Shown here in pieces: positions 8,587 to 16,784 of a stretch of 64,000 bases of DNA. The notes below the pieces were generated by a model, which was given only the letters and a program-made list of their open reading frames with translations, was not told the origin of the DNA and did no database searches. Position 1 is the stretch's first letter; each line of letters begins with the position of its first letter. A program made the position numbers and the translations under genes. The stretch lies in the NCBI GenBank assembly GCA_028820655.1, contig JAPPIK010000004.1, positions 124,001 through 188,000 of the forward strand, read 5' to 3'. The stretch comes from Candidatus Poribacteria bacterium (GTDB lineage: Bacteria; Poribacteria; WGA-4E; JAJDTR01).

Positions 8587-10329
8587 TCAAAGCTCTTCCA
8601 GTTCCTCTTGCAGCAATTGCCTCTCATGCATTCCGGCATAAATGCCGTTATGTTTAATCAGTTTTTCGTGAGTTCCGCGCTCCACGATTTCCCCGTCTTT
8701 CAGAACCACGATGAGATCCGCTGCTTTGACCGTCGAAATTCGATGCGAAATGATGAGTGTCGTCCGATTAGCCATGACTCCCCTAAGACGGGCCAGAATA
8801 GTGTCTTCCGTGTGCGTATCGACGTTCGCGAATGCATCATCCAAAATGAGAATGCGCGGATTAACAAGAATCGCACGCGCCAATGCGGTGCGCTGTCTTT
8901 GTCCACCTGAGATTGTGATGCCTCGCTCGCCCAAGAAAGTGTCCAAGCCATCCGGAAACTCCTCAATCTGTGCCAACAAATCGGCGGCATGTGCCGCATC
9001 CTTGATCTTGAGTTCGTTCGCGTCTTCATCGCCAAACGCTATATTGTTTCGCAGAAAATCGGAGAAGAGATACGGTTCCTGTGCTACTACTCCGATGTGT
9101 GAACGAAGAACGTCAAGGGAAATGTCTTGAATGTCTGCGCCGTCAATGAAAATTGTTCCGCGGTCGGCTTGATAGATTCGCGGAATCAAGTTGACAAGCG
9201 TCGTCTTACCGCAACCTGTTGGTCCAACGACCGCGACCGTTTCCCCAGGTTGCACTTTGAGGTTTATGTCCTTGAGTACATGAACCCCGTCTTGATAGCT
9301 AAAATTGAGGTTTTTTAGTTCGATTGCACCTTTAATGGATTGGATTCTTGCGTTGACATTTTCGCCATCGTATATGTCGGGGTTTTCATCAAGAATCCTC
9401 GCAATTCGTTTCATGGAAGCAGCTCCACGTTCAAAGGAGTTGACGACAAACCCCAGCATAATCATTGGACGGATAAGCATCATCAGATAAGCACTAAAGG
9501 AGACAAAATCACCGAGAGAGATTAGTCCATCAACGACACGCATGCCGCCTAACCACATAAGGACAACCCCGCCAATCCCGGGTAGAAAACGAAAGATGGG
9601 AAAAAAGACAGCCGTTAGTCGTATCTCTGCCCGATTTCGGCGTACGAAATTCTGATTGAATTCTTGGAATCGCGTTTTCTGGGAATCTTCAAGCGTATAC
9701 GCTTTCACCACACGCACTCCCGATAGGTTCTCCTGCACCGCAGTGTTCATATCAGAGAACCCTTCTTGGATTTTCTCATGGGTCTTATGAATTCGCGTGC
9801 CGAGTTCTCGGATTAATATGGCAAGTACCGGGTAAGGGAGCAGTGCATACAATGTCAAGCTGACATCAATATCCAACATAATTACCAATGCAAAACCGAA
9901 GAACACAATTGCATCAAGCGTAAACGAAATTGATGTGCTTAACATCATCCGCACGGCATTCATGTCACTGGTCGCCCGTGCCATCAAATCTCCCGTTTGA
10001 ACGCGGTTGTAGTAACTTGGGGAGAGTTTTTGCAAGTGAGTAAAGAAGTCGCTGCGCAGGTAGTATTCGGTTTTTCGCGCTACGCTCTGGATCGTCTTCC
10101 GCTGTGCAAACCGAATTACGCCGCCGACCAGCGCAACTCCAAAGATTAGCAGTGCGTAAAACAAGAGTTTCCGAGGCGTGATTGACCTTTCCAGATCGTC
10201 GATGGTCCACTTTAAGATTTTAGGGCTGATTAACAGGATTGCGTTCGTGATGAGAACGGAAATCAGGCTGATAATGACTGCAAATTTATGGCGGGAAATG
10301 TATTTCTTGAGGCGTAGTAAACTGCGAAT
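8587..10329 (-). CDS. ABC exporter half-transporter with degenerate ATP site, probable ATT start
   Basis: Partner half of the exporter. Walker A GPTGCGKTT, signature ISGGQRQR and Walker B LILDDAFANVD, in which Asp replaces the catalytic Glu. That is the usual asymmetry of heterodimeric exporters (BmrC, TM287). The frame has no ATG ahead of the first membrane helix. The first standard-type codon (TTG at 10164) would delete helix 1, yet the frame upstream encodes a normal N terminus (RSLLRLKKYISRHK then a hydrophobic helix). An ATT at 10329 sits 9 bases after an almost perfect ribosome site (AAGGGGGTGA) and gives the usual 580-residue length. An in-frame TGA precedes it at 10336-10338. Confidence 0.85.
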   Translation of the reverse strand: MRSLLRLKKYISRHKFAVIISLISVLITNAILLISPKILKWTIDDLERSITPRKLLFYALLIFGVALVGGVIRFAQRKTIQSVARKTEYYLRSDFFTHLQKLSPSYYNRVQTGDLMARATSDMNAVRMMLSTSISFTLDAIVFFGFALVIMLDIDVSLTLYALLPYPVLAILIRELGTRIHKTHEKIQEGFSDMNTAVQENLSGVRVVKAYTLEDSQKTRFQEFNQNFVRRNRAEIRLTAVFFPIFRFLPGIGGVVLMWLGGMRVVDGLISLGDFVSFSAYLMMLIRPMIMLGFVVNSFERGAASMKRIARILDENPDIYDGENVNARIQSIKGAIELKNLNFSYQDGVHVLKDINLKVQPGETVAVVGPTGCGKTTLVNLIPRIYQADRGTIFIDGADIQDISLDVLRSHIGVVAQEPYLFSDFLRNNIAFGDEDANELKIKDAAHAADLLAQIEEFPDGLDTFLGERGITISGGQRQRTALARAILVNPRILILDDAFANVDTHTEDTILARLRGVMANRTTLIISHRISTVKAADLIVVLKDGEIVERGTHEKLIKHNGIYAGMHERQLLQEELEEL

Positions 10330-10453
10330 GAGAACTCACCCCCTTTCAAACACGGTGGGCGGAATCTTTCTATGGATGTTTAACATTGAACCAATATTCA
10401 GGCAATCACATAAAGAGGGCTAGTAATGCATTAATCTACTAATGATTAGATGA

Positions 10454-10645
10454 ATCGTAACTGTTTAGTCCACCGGTCTGGATTTGGCGATCCAGACCGA
10501 GCGGGCAGGGAACGCGCCCAAGTAGGGATGTACATTGGTAATTCCGACGAATCAGTGGCTTACATGGCCAGAGCGGACGTGCAATAAATTGCACTACTAC
10601 AAACCGACATCGTCTATATAGATTGATGGACTAATCAGTTACGAT
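10454..10645. repeat. MITE-like element with 19-bp terminal inverted repeats
   Basis: Left end 10454-10472 and right end 10627-10645 match as inverted repeats in 18 of 19 positions (ATCGTAACTG[T/A]TTAGTCCA). Inside are two perfect palindromes: a 10-bp stem with loop TTGGCG (10474-10499) and GTGCAAT/ATTGCAC (10579-10594). About 192 bp, with no coding potential. It fits a non-autonomous transposable element or a folded intergenic repeat. It lies between the start of the exporter operon and the end of the sugar transporter ATPase gene. Confidence 0.6.
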
Positions 10646-10752
10646 GAATCAAATTTCTGTTTTGTCTCTGGCGTCATCCGGTTTTGGTAAAATGGGATAT
10701 TTGTACATAGACCGAGGGTGTCCTACCGTGCGTGGGTATTGATTAAATTTCA

Positions 10753-11865
10753 TCAGATTGCCTCACCGGTCTCTTGGTTGAAGAAGTGAAGCCGGTCGGG
10801 TACAAATTTCATATTGAGCGTTTGTCCGATGTTGACATTGAGTGTGGCCGGTGCACTCGCTCGTAGAATGAGATTTGCACTCTTTTCATTTTTGCCGATA
10901 ATGAGTTCGACAATAGTTTCCGCACCCAAGGGTTCAAAACCGTACACTTCCAAGGCTATGGCGTCGGGCATCGCCTGTTGGCTCACAATCACATCTTCAG
11001 GCCGCACGCCAAATACAACGCGCCCATTCCCCGCCGATTCAGACAAGCCGTGAACGATTGCGGCATCGGTAATCCCAAATTGAACGTTTCTCGTGAGTCT
11101 ACCGGTGAGTCGATCTCTATCGGCAACGAGGTCACACGGAAGCAGATTCATGCTCGGGTTGCCGATAAAACCGGCGACAAACAGATTGACAGGCGAGTTG
11201 TAGATATCCATCGGCGTGCCAATCTGATGGATTCGTCCGGCCTCTAACACAGCCACCCGATCCGCCATCGACATGGCTTCAATCTGGTCATGTGTCACAT
11301 ATAACATCGTCGTGCCTAACTGCCGCTGCCTCCACTTGATTTCGGCACGCATCTCGCTGCGAAGTTTCGCATCCAAGTTGGAGATCGGTTCGTCCATCAG
11401 GAACAGTTTCGGACGGCGGACCATCGCTCTCCCGAGTCCGACACGCTGTGTTTCGCCGCCGCTCAGTTGACTGGGTTTTCGCCCCAAAAGAGGTTCGATG
11501 TGCAACATGGCGGCAATCTCCCTGACGCGCGCGTCGATTTCATCTGCCGACAGTTTGCGCGGGTGTAGTGGGAACGCCATATTCTCGTAGACAGTGAGAT
11601 GTGGATATAGAATGTGGGATTGAAACACGAAGGCGACATCGCGCTCCGCAGGTGTGTACTCGTCAACCTGTTGACCGTCGAAAAAGATTGCGCCTCCGTC
11701 GGCACGTTCAAGCCCGGCGACGCAACGTAAAGCCGTGGTTTTGCCCGCACCGGTCTGGCCAAGCAGCACGAAGAATTCATGATCGACGATGTCAAGATTA
11801 ATGCCGTCAAGCGCGATGACATCGTCGAAACGCTTTGTCAGGTTCTCCAGCTTCACGGATGCCAT
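10753..11865 (-). CDS. ugpC: Sugar ABC transporter ATP-binding protein (MalK/UgpC type)
   Basis: ATPase of a carbohydrate importer, 370 residues: Walker A GQTGAGKTT, signature LSGGETQR, Walker B LFLMDEPISNLD and the switch histidine in YVTHDQIEAM. A C-terminal regulatory (TOBE/OB) domain spans about residues 240-370, as in MalK and UgpC. It belongs with the binding protein and permeases at 12501-15962, but 635 bp of repeat DNA intervene. A MITE-like element begins 3 bp upstream of its ATG, so its leader and ribosome site fall within that element and no good Shine-Dalgarno is seen. Symbol is a family-level guess. Confidence 0.85.
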   Translation of the reverse strand: MASVKLENLTKRFDDVIALDGINLDIVDHEFFVLLGQTGAGKTTALRCVAGLERADGGAIFFDGQQVDEYTPAERDVAFVFQSHILYPHLTVYENMAFPLHPRKLSADEIDARVREIAAMLHIEPLLGRKPSQLSGGETQRVGLGRAMVRRPKLFLMDEPISNLDAKLRSEMRAEIKWRQRQLGTTMLYVTHDQIEAMSMADRVAVLEAGRIHQIGTPMDIYNSPVNLFVAGFIGNPSMNLLPCDLVADRDRLTGRLTRNVQFGITDAAIVHGLSESAGNGRVVFGVRPEDVIVSQQAMPDAIALEVYGFEPLGAETIVELIIGKNEKSANLILRASAPATLNVNIGQTLNMKFVPDRLHFFNQETGEAI

Positions 11866-11867
11866 GG

Positions 11868-12051
11868 TAATACCATTTTTCTAAAATGCTTGTGCATTAT
11901 TCACGCGAATCAGGTAAAGAAACTTGCGTGAAGCGGATCAGGAAGTCTTGTCTCCGTGCAAAGTCGGCGGGGCAAGATGCCCCGCCTACGGAGTAAGTGA
12001 ACGATATAGTTAAGACATCATATTCACTGTTATTCAAGCGAAATCGTATAA
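11868..12051. repeat. MITE-like element, copy 1, abutting the ATPase start codon
   Basis: Begins with TAATACCATTT and ends with AAATCGTATAA, an imperfect inverted pair. The core is a nested palindrome: CTCCGT (11953-11958) pairs with ACGGAG (11989-11994), enclosing a perfect 9-bp stem GGCGGGGCA/TGCCCCGCC (11967-11987) with loop AGA. It shares its organisation and much sequence with copy 2 at 12315-12491. Non-coding. Confidence 0.55.
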
Positions 12052-12314
12052 ATTCAACATATTCTCCGACATCACAACAGTTTGCCGATTGCCGAGTTGA
12101 TTTCTACGTGATTGTTTAGTTCAGTCCGGAACTTTCGCGCCAACAGGAAATCGCGGCCCGGAGAAGATTTCTATTGGATCTCTATCGCAGCCACTATTCA
12201 TTTCGTGATCCTTCCTTATTCAGTCAGTTGATCTCCTACATTACGGTCACGGAGTAGGAACGGGGATTAGACTACGGCACGGCGAACCAACATTGCCAAA
12301 ACTGATGGATAGAC

Positions 12315-12491
12315 TAATACCATTTAGCTAGGATGCAAGTGCATAAATTATTTGAATTAAGAAGAAAAACTTTCCTAGCAAGAAACCTTGGCTCCGCGCA
12401 AAGCCGGCGGGGCAAGATGCCCCTCCTACGATAAAGATGAATGACAAATTTAAGGCATTTTATGCACCAAAATTAGAGCGAAATGGTATAA
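12315..12491. repeat. MITE-like element, copy 2, downstream of the permease gene
   Basis: Its ends carry ATACCATTT (12317-12325) and AAATGGTAT (12481-12489), a perfect 9-bp inverted repeat. The similarity continues inward to GTGCATAAA on both sides, giving imperfect inverted repeats of about 32 bp. The centre has the same palindrome as copy 1 (12406-12426), with one mismatch. About 177 bp, non-coding. The 263 bp between the copies (12052-12314) show no gene. Confidence 0.6.
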
Positions 12492-12500
12492 ACAGTTACA

Positions 12501-13670
12501 TCACTTCTTTACTGCGCCAAAGGTGACACCGCGTAAGAGGTGCTTTCGCATCAAGAAGGTAAACACCGCAACGGGTAACAGGAATAGGAACGTCGCCGCC
12601 GCAATCTTGCCCCAGTCCACACCCCCGGATCCTGTTGCACTCGTGATAGATGGCGGCGCCGTTACAGCCTTTCCTCCCACCTCGGTCAAGACTAATGCAA
12701 ACGCAAACTCATTCCATGCCGTGATTAGGCAAAAGACTGCGGTCGCGGCGATTCCCGTCACGGCTTGAGGAAGAACGACTTTGATGAAGGTTTGGAAGCG
12801 GGTGTATCCGTCTACGAGAGCCGCATCTTCGTACTCTTTCGGAATTTCATCTATGAAACCCTTCATCAACCAGACGGCAAAGGATACGTTGAAGGTGGTA
12901 TACAGCAGGATAAGCCCGGCGTGCGTGTCGCGCAACCCGAGCGCGCTGTACATCAAGTAGATAGGGATTACCACAACCACGGGCGGCAGCATACGCGTAC
13001 TGAGAATGAAGAAGAGCCAATCCTCTTTCCCGACTATTTTGAACCGCGAAAATGCGTATGCGGCGAACGTCCCAAGGCCAACGGCGAGGATGGTGCTGCC
13101 AACGCCGACAATGAGACTGTTTAACAACTGGTGAAAGTACCTTGATCCGCCGTCAGCCAGAGTTATACAGATTGCAATCAGCGCGAATACCGAGGCATTG
13201 ACAAAACCGAAACTCAACTGACGTTCTTTTGTCACGGCTTTGAAGATTAACCAATACGCGGCTCCCACGTAGACTGCCAACAACAAGAAATGGTAGTCCA
13301 TCGAAAAAACGGCAATGCAGAGGCAAGTGAGAGCCAGTAGACCGTTCAGTAACAGCGCAGCGGGATGTCCGATAGTGGTGGTTTGGAATCTCGACCACAG
13401 TCGCTTCGGCAGCGCAAATAGCAAACCGCCCAGCAGTGCTTCGAGGAGGAACACATAGGTCTTCCCCGGGACTTCAGCCGGCATCAATTTTCGATAATTA
13501 TCCAACGTTATCCGAAACAGAAACTTGGGAACTTTCGTCGCAATGTCGCCCGGCGTCTTCAGGGATGTAGCCACAATCCAGTAGATGGGCATGAGATAGA
13601 CGATGAACGCGATCCCGATGACAGCGAGAATGATGTAGTGACTCAAATGTTTGCGTCCAGCGACTCTCAT
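12501..13670 (-). CDS. Carbohydrate ABC transporter permease (MalG/UgpE type) with inserted membrane segment
   Basis: Inner-membrane permease. The C-terminal two thirds are typical, with the EAA loop (EYEDAALVDG then a cluster ending LPQAVTG) that contacts the ATPase. At 389 residues it is about 100 longer than usual: an extra hydrophobic region (about residues 75-170, several helices) lies between the first helix and the conserved permease core. It starts 5 bp after the stop of the partner permease, so the two are co-translated. The insertion is unusual, but the frame is unbroken and the conserved core is intact. Confidence 0.85.
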   Translation of the reverse strand: MRVAGRKHLSHYIILAVIGIAFIVYLMPIYWIVATSLKTPGDIATKVPKFLFRITLDNYRKLMPAEVPGKTYVFLLEALLGGLLFALPKRLWSRFQTTTIGHPAALLLNGLLALTCLCIAVFSMDYHFLLLAVYVGAAYWLIFKAVTKERQLSFGFVNASVFALIAICITLADGGSRYFHQLLNSLIVGVGSTILAVGLGTFAAYAFSRFKIVGKEDWLFFILSTRMLPPVVVVIPIYLMYSALGLRDTHAGLILLYTTFNVSFAVWLMKGFIDEIPKEYEDAALVDGYTRFQTFIKVVLPQAVTGIAATAVFCLITAWNEFAFALVLTEVGGKAVTAPPSITSATGSGGVDWGKIAAATFLFLLPVAVFTFLMRKHLLRGVTFGAVKK

Positions 13671-13675
13671 AATCT

Positions 13676-14581
13676 TTACGTTTCTTCCTTGACCTTGTTC
13701 AGGTACTTCACGTAGATGTTACTTAACGCCACAATGATGATTAAGAGGATGTACGCCATGGCGCACGCCTTTCCCGTATTGTAGTTCCGGAACGCCAACT
13801 TGTAGAGATTCATGGACACCGTTTCCGTAGCCGTGCCGGGCCCGCCCTCTCTGGTCAGCACATACACGATATCAAACATCTTGAACGCGTCCATTGTCCG
13901 AAATAACAGCGCAATAAGCAATAGCGGTGAAACAAGCGGCAACGTTATCCACCGAAACTTGAACCAACTTGAGGCACGGTCAACATCCGCCGCTTCGTAA
14001 AGATACTTCGGGACCGCGGACAGACCGGCCAAGGCGATCAGCATCATGAACGGAGACCACATCCAAGTATCGACAATGACAACGGCAATCATTGCAATCT
14101 TGGGATTGGTTGTCCAACCGATAGGTAAACTTAAGAATGGGCTTAGAAAAAAGTTGAGTAGACCGGAACCGTCGGAAGCCAAGACAAAACGCCAGAACAG
14201 TCCGACGACAACGGGCGAGAGCATCATCGGCAGCAGCAGCAGCGTTGTGATGAGTCCCTTGTTGCGAAACTCACGATTCAGCAAAAGCGCCAACCCAAAG
14301 CCGATGAGGAATTGCGCGGCAACGGCGAGCAGGACGAAATAGGCGGTTGTCTGGAAATATCCCCAGATTTCCGGATCTGAAAGCAGGCGAGAGTAGTTCT
14401 TAACCCCAATAAAATCCGGCGGGCGACCGGGCATTGATGCTTTGTACCGGTGAAAACTTAGGTAAAGCGACCAGAGAAGTGGGAAGATATTCATCAAGAT
14501 GAGTAGGATCATCGTCGGCATGATGAACATCATCTTGATCTGGTAGTCGCTCAATCCGCGTGAAAAACGGGTGGATGGCAT
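13676..14581 (-). CDS. Carbohydrate ABC transporter permease (MalF/UgpA type)
   Basis: 301-residue permease with about six membrane helices. The EAA loop is seen as YLYEAADVDRASSW with a following ITLPLVSP. Standard length for UgpA-type proteins. It follows the binding-protein gene after 70 bp that contain a hairpin (14602-14627), and precedes the second permease by 5 bp, so it is the middle gene of the sugar import operon. Confidence 0.88.
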   Translation of the reverse strand: MPSTRFSRGLSDYQIKMMFIMPTMILLILMNIFPLLWSLYLSFHRYKASMPGRPPDFIGVKNYSRLLSDPEIWGYFQTTAYFVLLAVAAQFLIGFGLALLLNREFRNKGLITTLLLLPMMLSPVVVGLFWRFVLASDGSGLLNFFLSPFLSLPIGWTTNPKIAMIAVVIVDTWMWSPFMMLIALAGLSAVPKYLYEAADVDRASSWFKFRWITLPLVSPLLLIALLFRTMDAFKMFDIVYVLTREGGPGTATETVSMNLYKLAFRNYNTGKACAMAYILLIIIVALSNIYVKYLNKVKEET

Positions 14582-14601
14582 CTATGTCCCAGATAATAGA
14601 G

Positions 14602-14627
14602 AAGGGCAGAGGGGTGATTCTGCCCTT
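14602..14627 (-). terminator. Intercistronic hairpin between binding protein and permease genes
   Basis: AAGGGCAGA (14602-14610) and TCTGCCCTT (14619-14627) form a perfect 9-bp stem with an 8-base loop. There is no T tract, so it is more likely an RNA-stabilising or partial-attenuation hairpin than a full terminator. A hairpin here would let the binding protein be made in excess over the permeases, as known for malE-malF. Confidence 0.55.
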
Positions 14628-14651
14628 GACAGTTTGTCCATGGTTCTCAGT

Positions 14652-15962
14652 TTATTCGTCGTAATAGCCGGCATCCTCGAAGATGGCTTCATGCTTCCGT
14701 GCAATCTCGTCCAAGGCGTCCTTCGCCGATTTCAAGCCGACAATGGCAGCATTCCAGTTTGTCTGACACGCCTCCAATAGCTCGGCGTACTCCGGCACCG
14801 CCCAGAAATCGCGCAAATATGGGAAACTGGCTGCAAAAGCTCTATTGAACGGCGTGGCATCCAGGAATGTGTCGGATTGCAAAACCTCTTTGTGCGGCGT
14901 AAACCCGCCAATCATCGCCCATTTTTCCTGAACCGGTTTTTGCATGAACCATTTCATATACTTCTTGGCGGTATCTTTGTTTTCCGAATAGGACGAAATC
15001 GACATCCCTTGACCTCCGATACTGATGTAGTGTCCCTTGGGACCGGCGGGGGCAATAAAGAAGCCACTCTTGTCGTGGTAATGCGGATTCTGCCCGGGGT
15101 CCACCGCAGCGGGGAGGAATGCGTAATAGTCCATCGCCATCGCAACCTTGCCAGACTTATAGGCATCCAGTGTTTCTTGCCAGTAGTAGTTCGGGGCATC
15201 CGGAGGAGAGTATTTGGTGAGTTCAATATAGTATTCCAACGCCTTGACAGAGTCGTCGCTGTTGATATAACCATCAACTTTGTACGTCTTTGGATCACCG
15301 TACGATCCCCCGTACGACCACATCACCTGCTGAAATCCCATGGTAATTCCATCGTATTCTTTGCTGAAGTAGGTGGCTATTCCGTATAGATCCGGCGGTC
15401 TCGTAAAGAACTGAGCGACATCTCTCATCTCTTTGTAGGTTTTGGGAGGAGCCAGTTCGTAGCCGTATTTGGCTTTGAACGCTTTCATCTCCTGCGGGTC
15501 GTTAAACAGGTCTGTACGGTAGACGTAGCCGTTGGCATCCACTTCGGCGGGGAGCGCCCAATACTCCTTACTCCCCTTCGGATATTCGGCAAAGGCAGTC
15601 ATTGCCGGGCCGTAGATTTCGTCCACCGCAATATTTTCGTTAATCCAATCCGTCAACTCAATATAGTGTCCTCCGACTGAATTCCTTCCAAGCCACTGAC
15701 TGTCACCGATGACAATGTCGTAACGGTCGCTCTTTCCGACAAACGCCGTGAAAATCTGGTCTTGAAAACTGGGCCAGGGAATCTGCACGACGTCAACCGT
15801 TATTCCTGTTTCCTCCGTGAAATCTTTGGACAATTCCTGCAGATAATCCGCCGGCGGCCATTCCGCCCACGCCACGGTTAATGTCTGTTGTGCGTGCGCA
15901 GTTAAAGTCGGCATGCATAACGCAATAACTAAGTAAGGGATGACGAAACGTAATTTCCTCAC
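14652..15962 (-). CDS. Extracellular sugar-binding protein of ABC importer
   Basis: 436 residues with a signal peptide (MRKLRFVIPYLVIALCMPTL, cleavage likely after AHA-QQ) and a family 1 solute-binding fold beginning TLTVAWAEWPPADYLQ. The start is GTG 15962 with AAAGGAG 7 bases upstream. It captures a carbohydrate in the periplasm and delivers it to the two permeases encoded downstream. The sugar is unknown; aromatic residues typical of sugar stacking are plentiful. Confidence 0.88.
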   Translation of the reverse strand: MRKLRFVIPYLVIALCMPTLTAHAQQTLTVAWAEWPPADYLQELSKDFTEETGITVDVVQIPWPSFQDQIFTAFVGKSDRYDIVIGDSQWLGRNSVGGHYIELTDWINENIAVDEIYGPAMTAFAEYPKGSKEYWALPAEVDANGYVYRTDLFNDPQEMKAFKAKYGYELAPPKTYKEMRDVAQFFTRPPDLYGIATYFSKEYDGITMGFQQVMWSYGGSYGDPKTYKVDGYINSDDSVKALEYYIELTKYSPPDAPNYYWQETLDAYKSGKVAMAMDYYAFLPAAVDPGQNPHYHDKSGFFIAPAGPKGHYISIGGQGMSISSYSENKDTAKKYMKWFMQKPVQEKWAMIGGFTPHKEVLQSDTFLDATPFNRAFAASFPYLRDFWAVPEYAELLEACQTNWNAAIVGLKSAKDALDEIARKHEAIFEDAGYYDE

Positions 15963-16042
15963 GATATTACTCCTTTCGATCCTGTTTGATGGATATAGAC
16001 CTTGGACGATGTTACTGAAGGCGACTTGATTTGGGAGTTTCG

Positions 16043-16071
16043 ATTATAGCAAAGCATGAATAAATTGACAA
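16043..16071 (-). promoter_or_regulatory. Sigma70-type promoter of the sugar ABC operon
   Basis: On the minus strand TTGTCA (16071-16066), 17 bases, then a perfect TATAAT (16048-16043). It lies about 80 bases before the GTG start of the binding protein gene and points at it. Confidence 0.7.
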
Positions 16072-16081
16072 GCGAAATGCC

Positions 16082-16784
16082 TACGAAGTTCAAAGGAAAC
16101 AGCGGTAATTCCAGAGGAAATCGCATGATGGTAGAACGTGTCGGGTTTCGCTCAACCTTATTCAATCACTTAATCTCCTTCGGAGCGAGGAATCGCGAAC
16201 TGGGGATCGCTCCTGCAACTGTATAGGCAGGAAGCTATCTTGCCCGCCGTATGATTCACATTGCACTCCGCTGGAGTGCATACGCGGATGCCGTTTGTTG
16301 CTATTGACATTGCACTGCGCTGCAGTGCGGAGATTGGTTTATCGGAATTTTATCGGTGATCGCGCTTTATAGTAAAAAGCCCAAAGGCTGATGTGCAGAA
16401 GAGCTCTATGGGAGCTCTATCGTGGTCGCTAATCACCTCCTTGATCCCTCCCTATTCAGTCGGTTAATTCCACCCTACAACTGAAGCGGGGAGTCGCGAC
16501 TTGGAGAAGATTTCTATCGCAGTCATTATTCATTCGTTTGATTTCCTACAAAAGGCTGGTGGGCGGAAGATCTCTATCGTCTTCGCTAATCGCTCATTTG
16601 ATTCCACCCTACAAATGCTTAATCGCGACCGGGAGAAGATTTCTATCGCAGTCATTATTCATTCGTTTGATTTCCTACAGAAGTCGGTTAAGCTATCATT
16701 ATTCAGTCCTTTGATCACCTGCGATGGCTTCAGAAAATCAAATGCTGGTGGGCGGTGCCCACCCTACAGGGTTTCGAAGACCAA
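16082..16784. repeat. Repeat-rich intergenic region
   Basis: No gene is supported. The region contains two related hairpins with loop GCT (16263-16279 and 16312-16328). A perfectly repeated 48-bp unit occurs at 16503-16550 and 16632-16679 (period 129). The palindrome GGTGGGC/GCCCACC spans 16747-16763. Relatives of these units recur at 22872-23394, 34270-34345, 39063-39189, 40591-40686, 47330-47365 and 58902-58960. A unit at about 16129-16150 (TGGTAGAACGTGT) recurs near 47130. Confidence 0.7.

Noticed and set aside
8523-8639. Longer N terminus for the second ABC exporter gene
   Set aside because: It would overlap the upstream gene, and its sequence is unlike exporter N termini; GTG 8522 has the good ribosome site.
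16261-16330. Possible CRISPR-like array of short repeats
   Set aside because: Repeats are palindromic, not evenly spaced and do not alternate with unique spacers; no cas genes are present.
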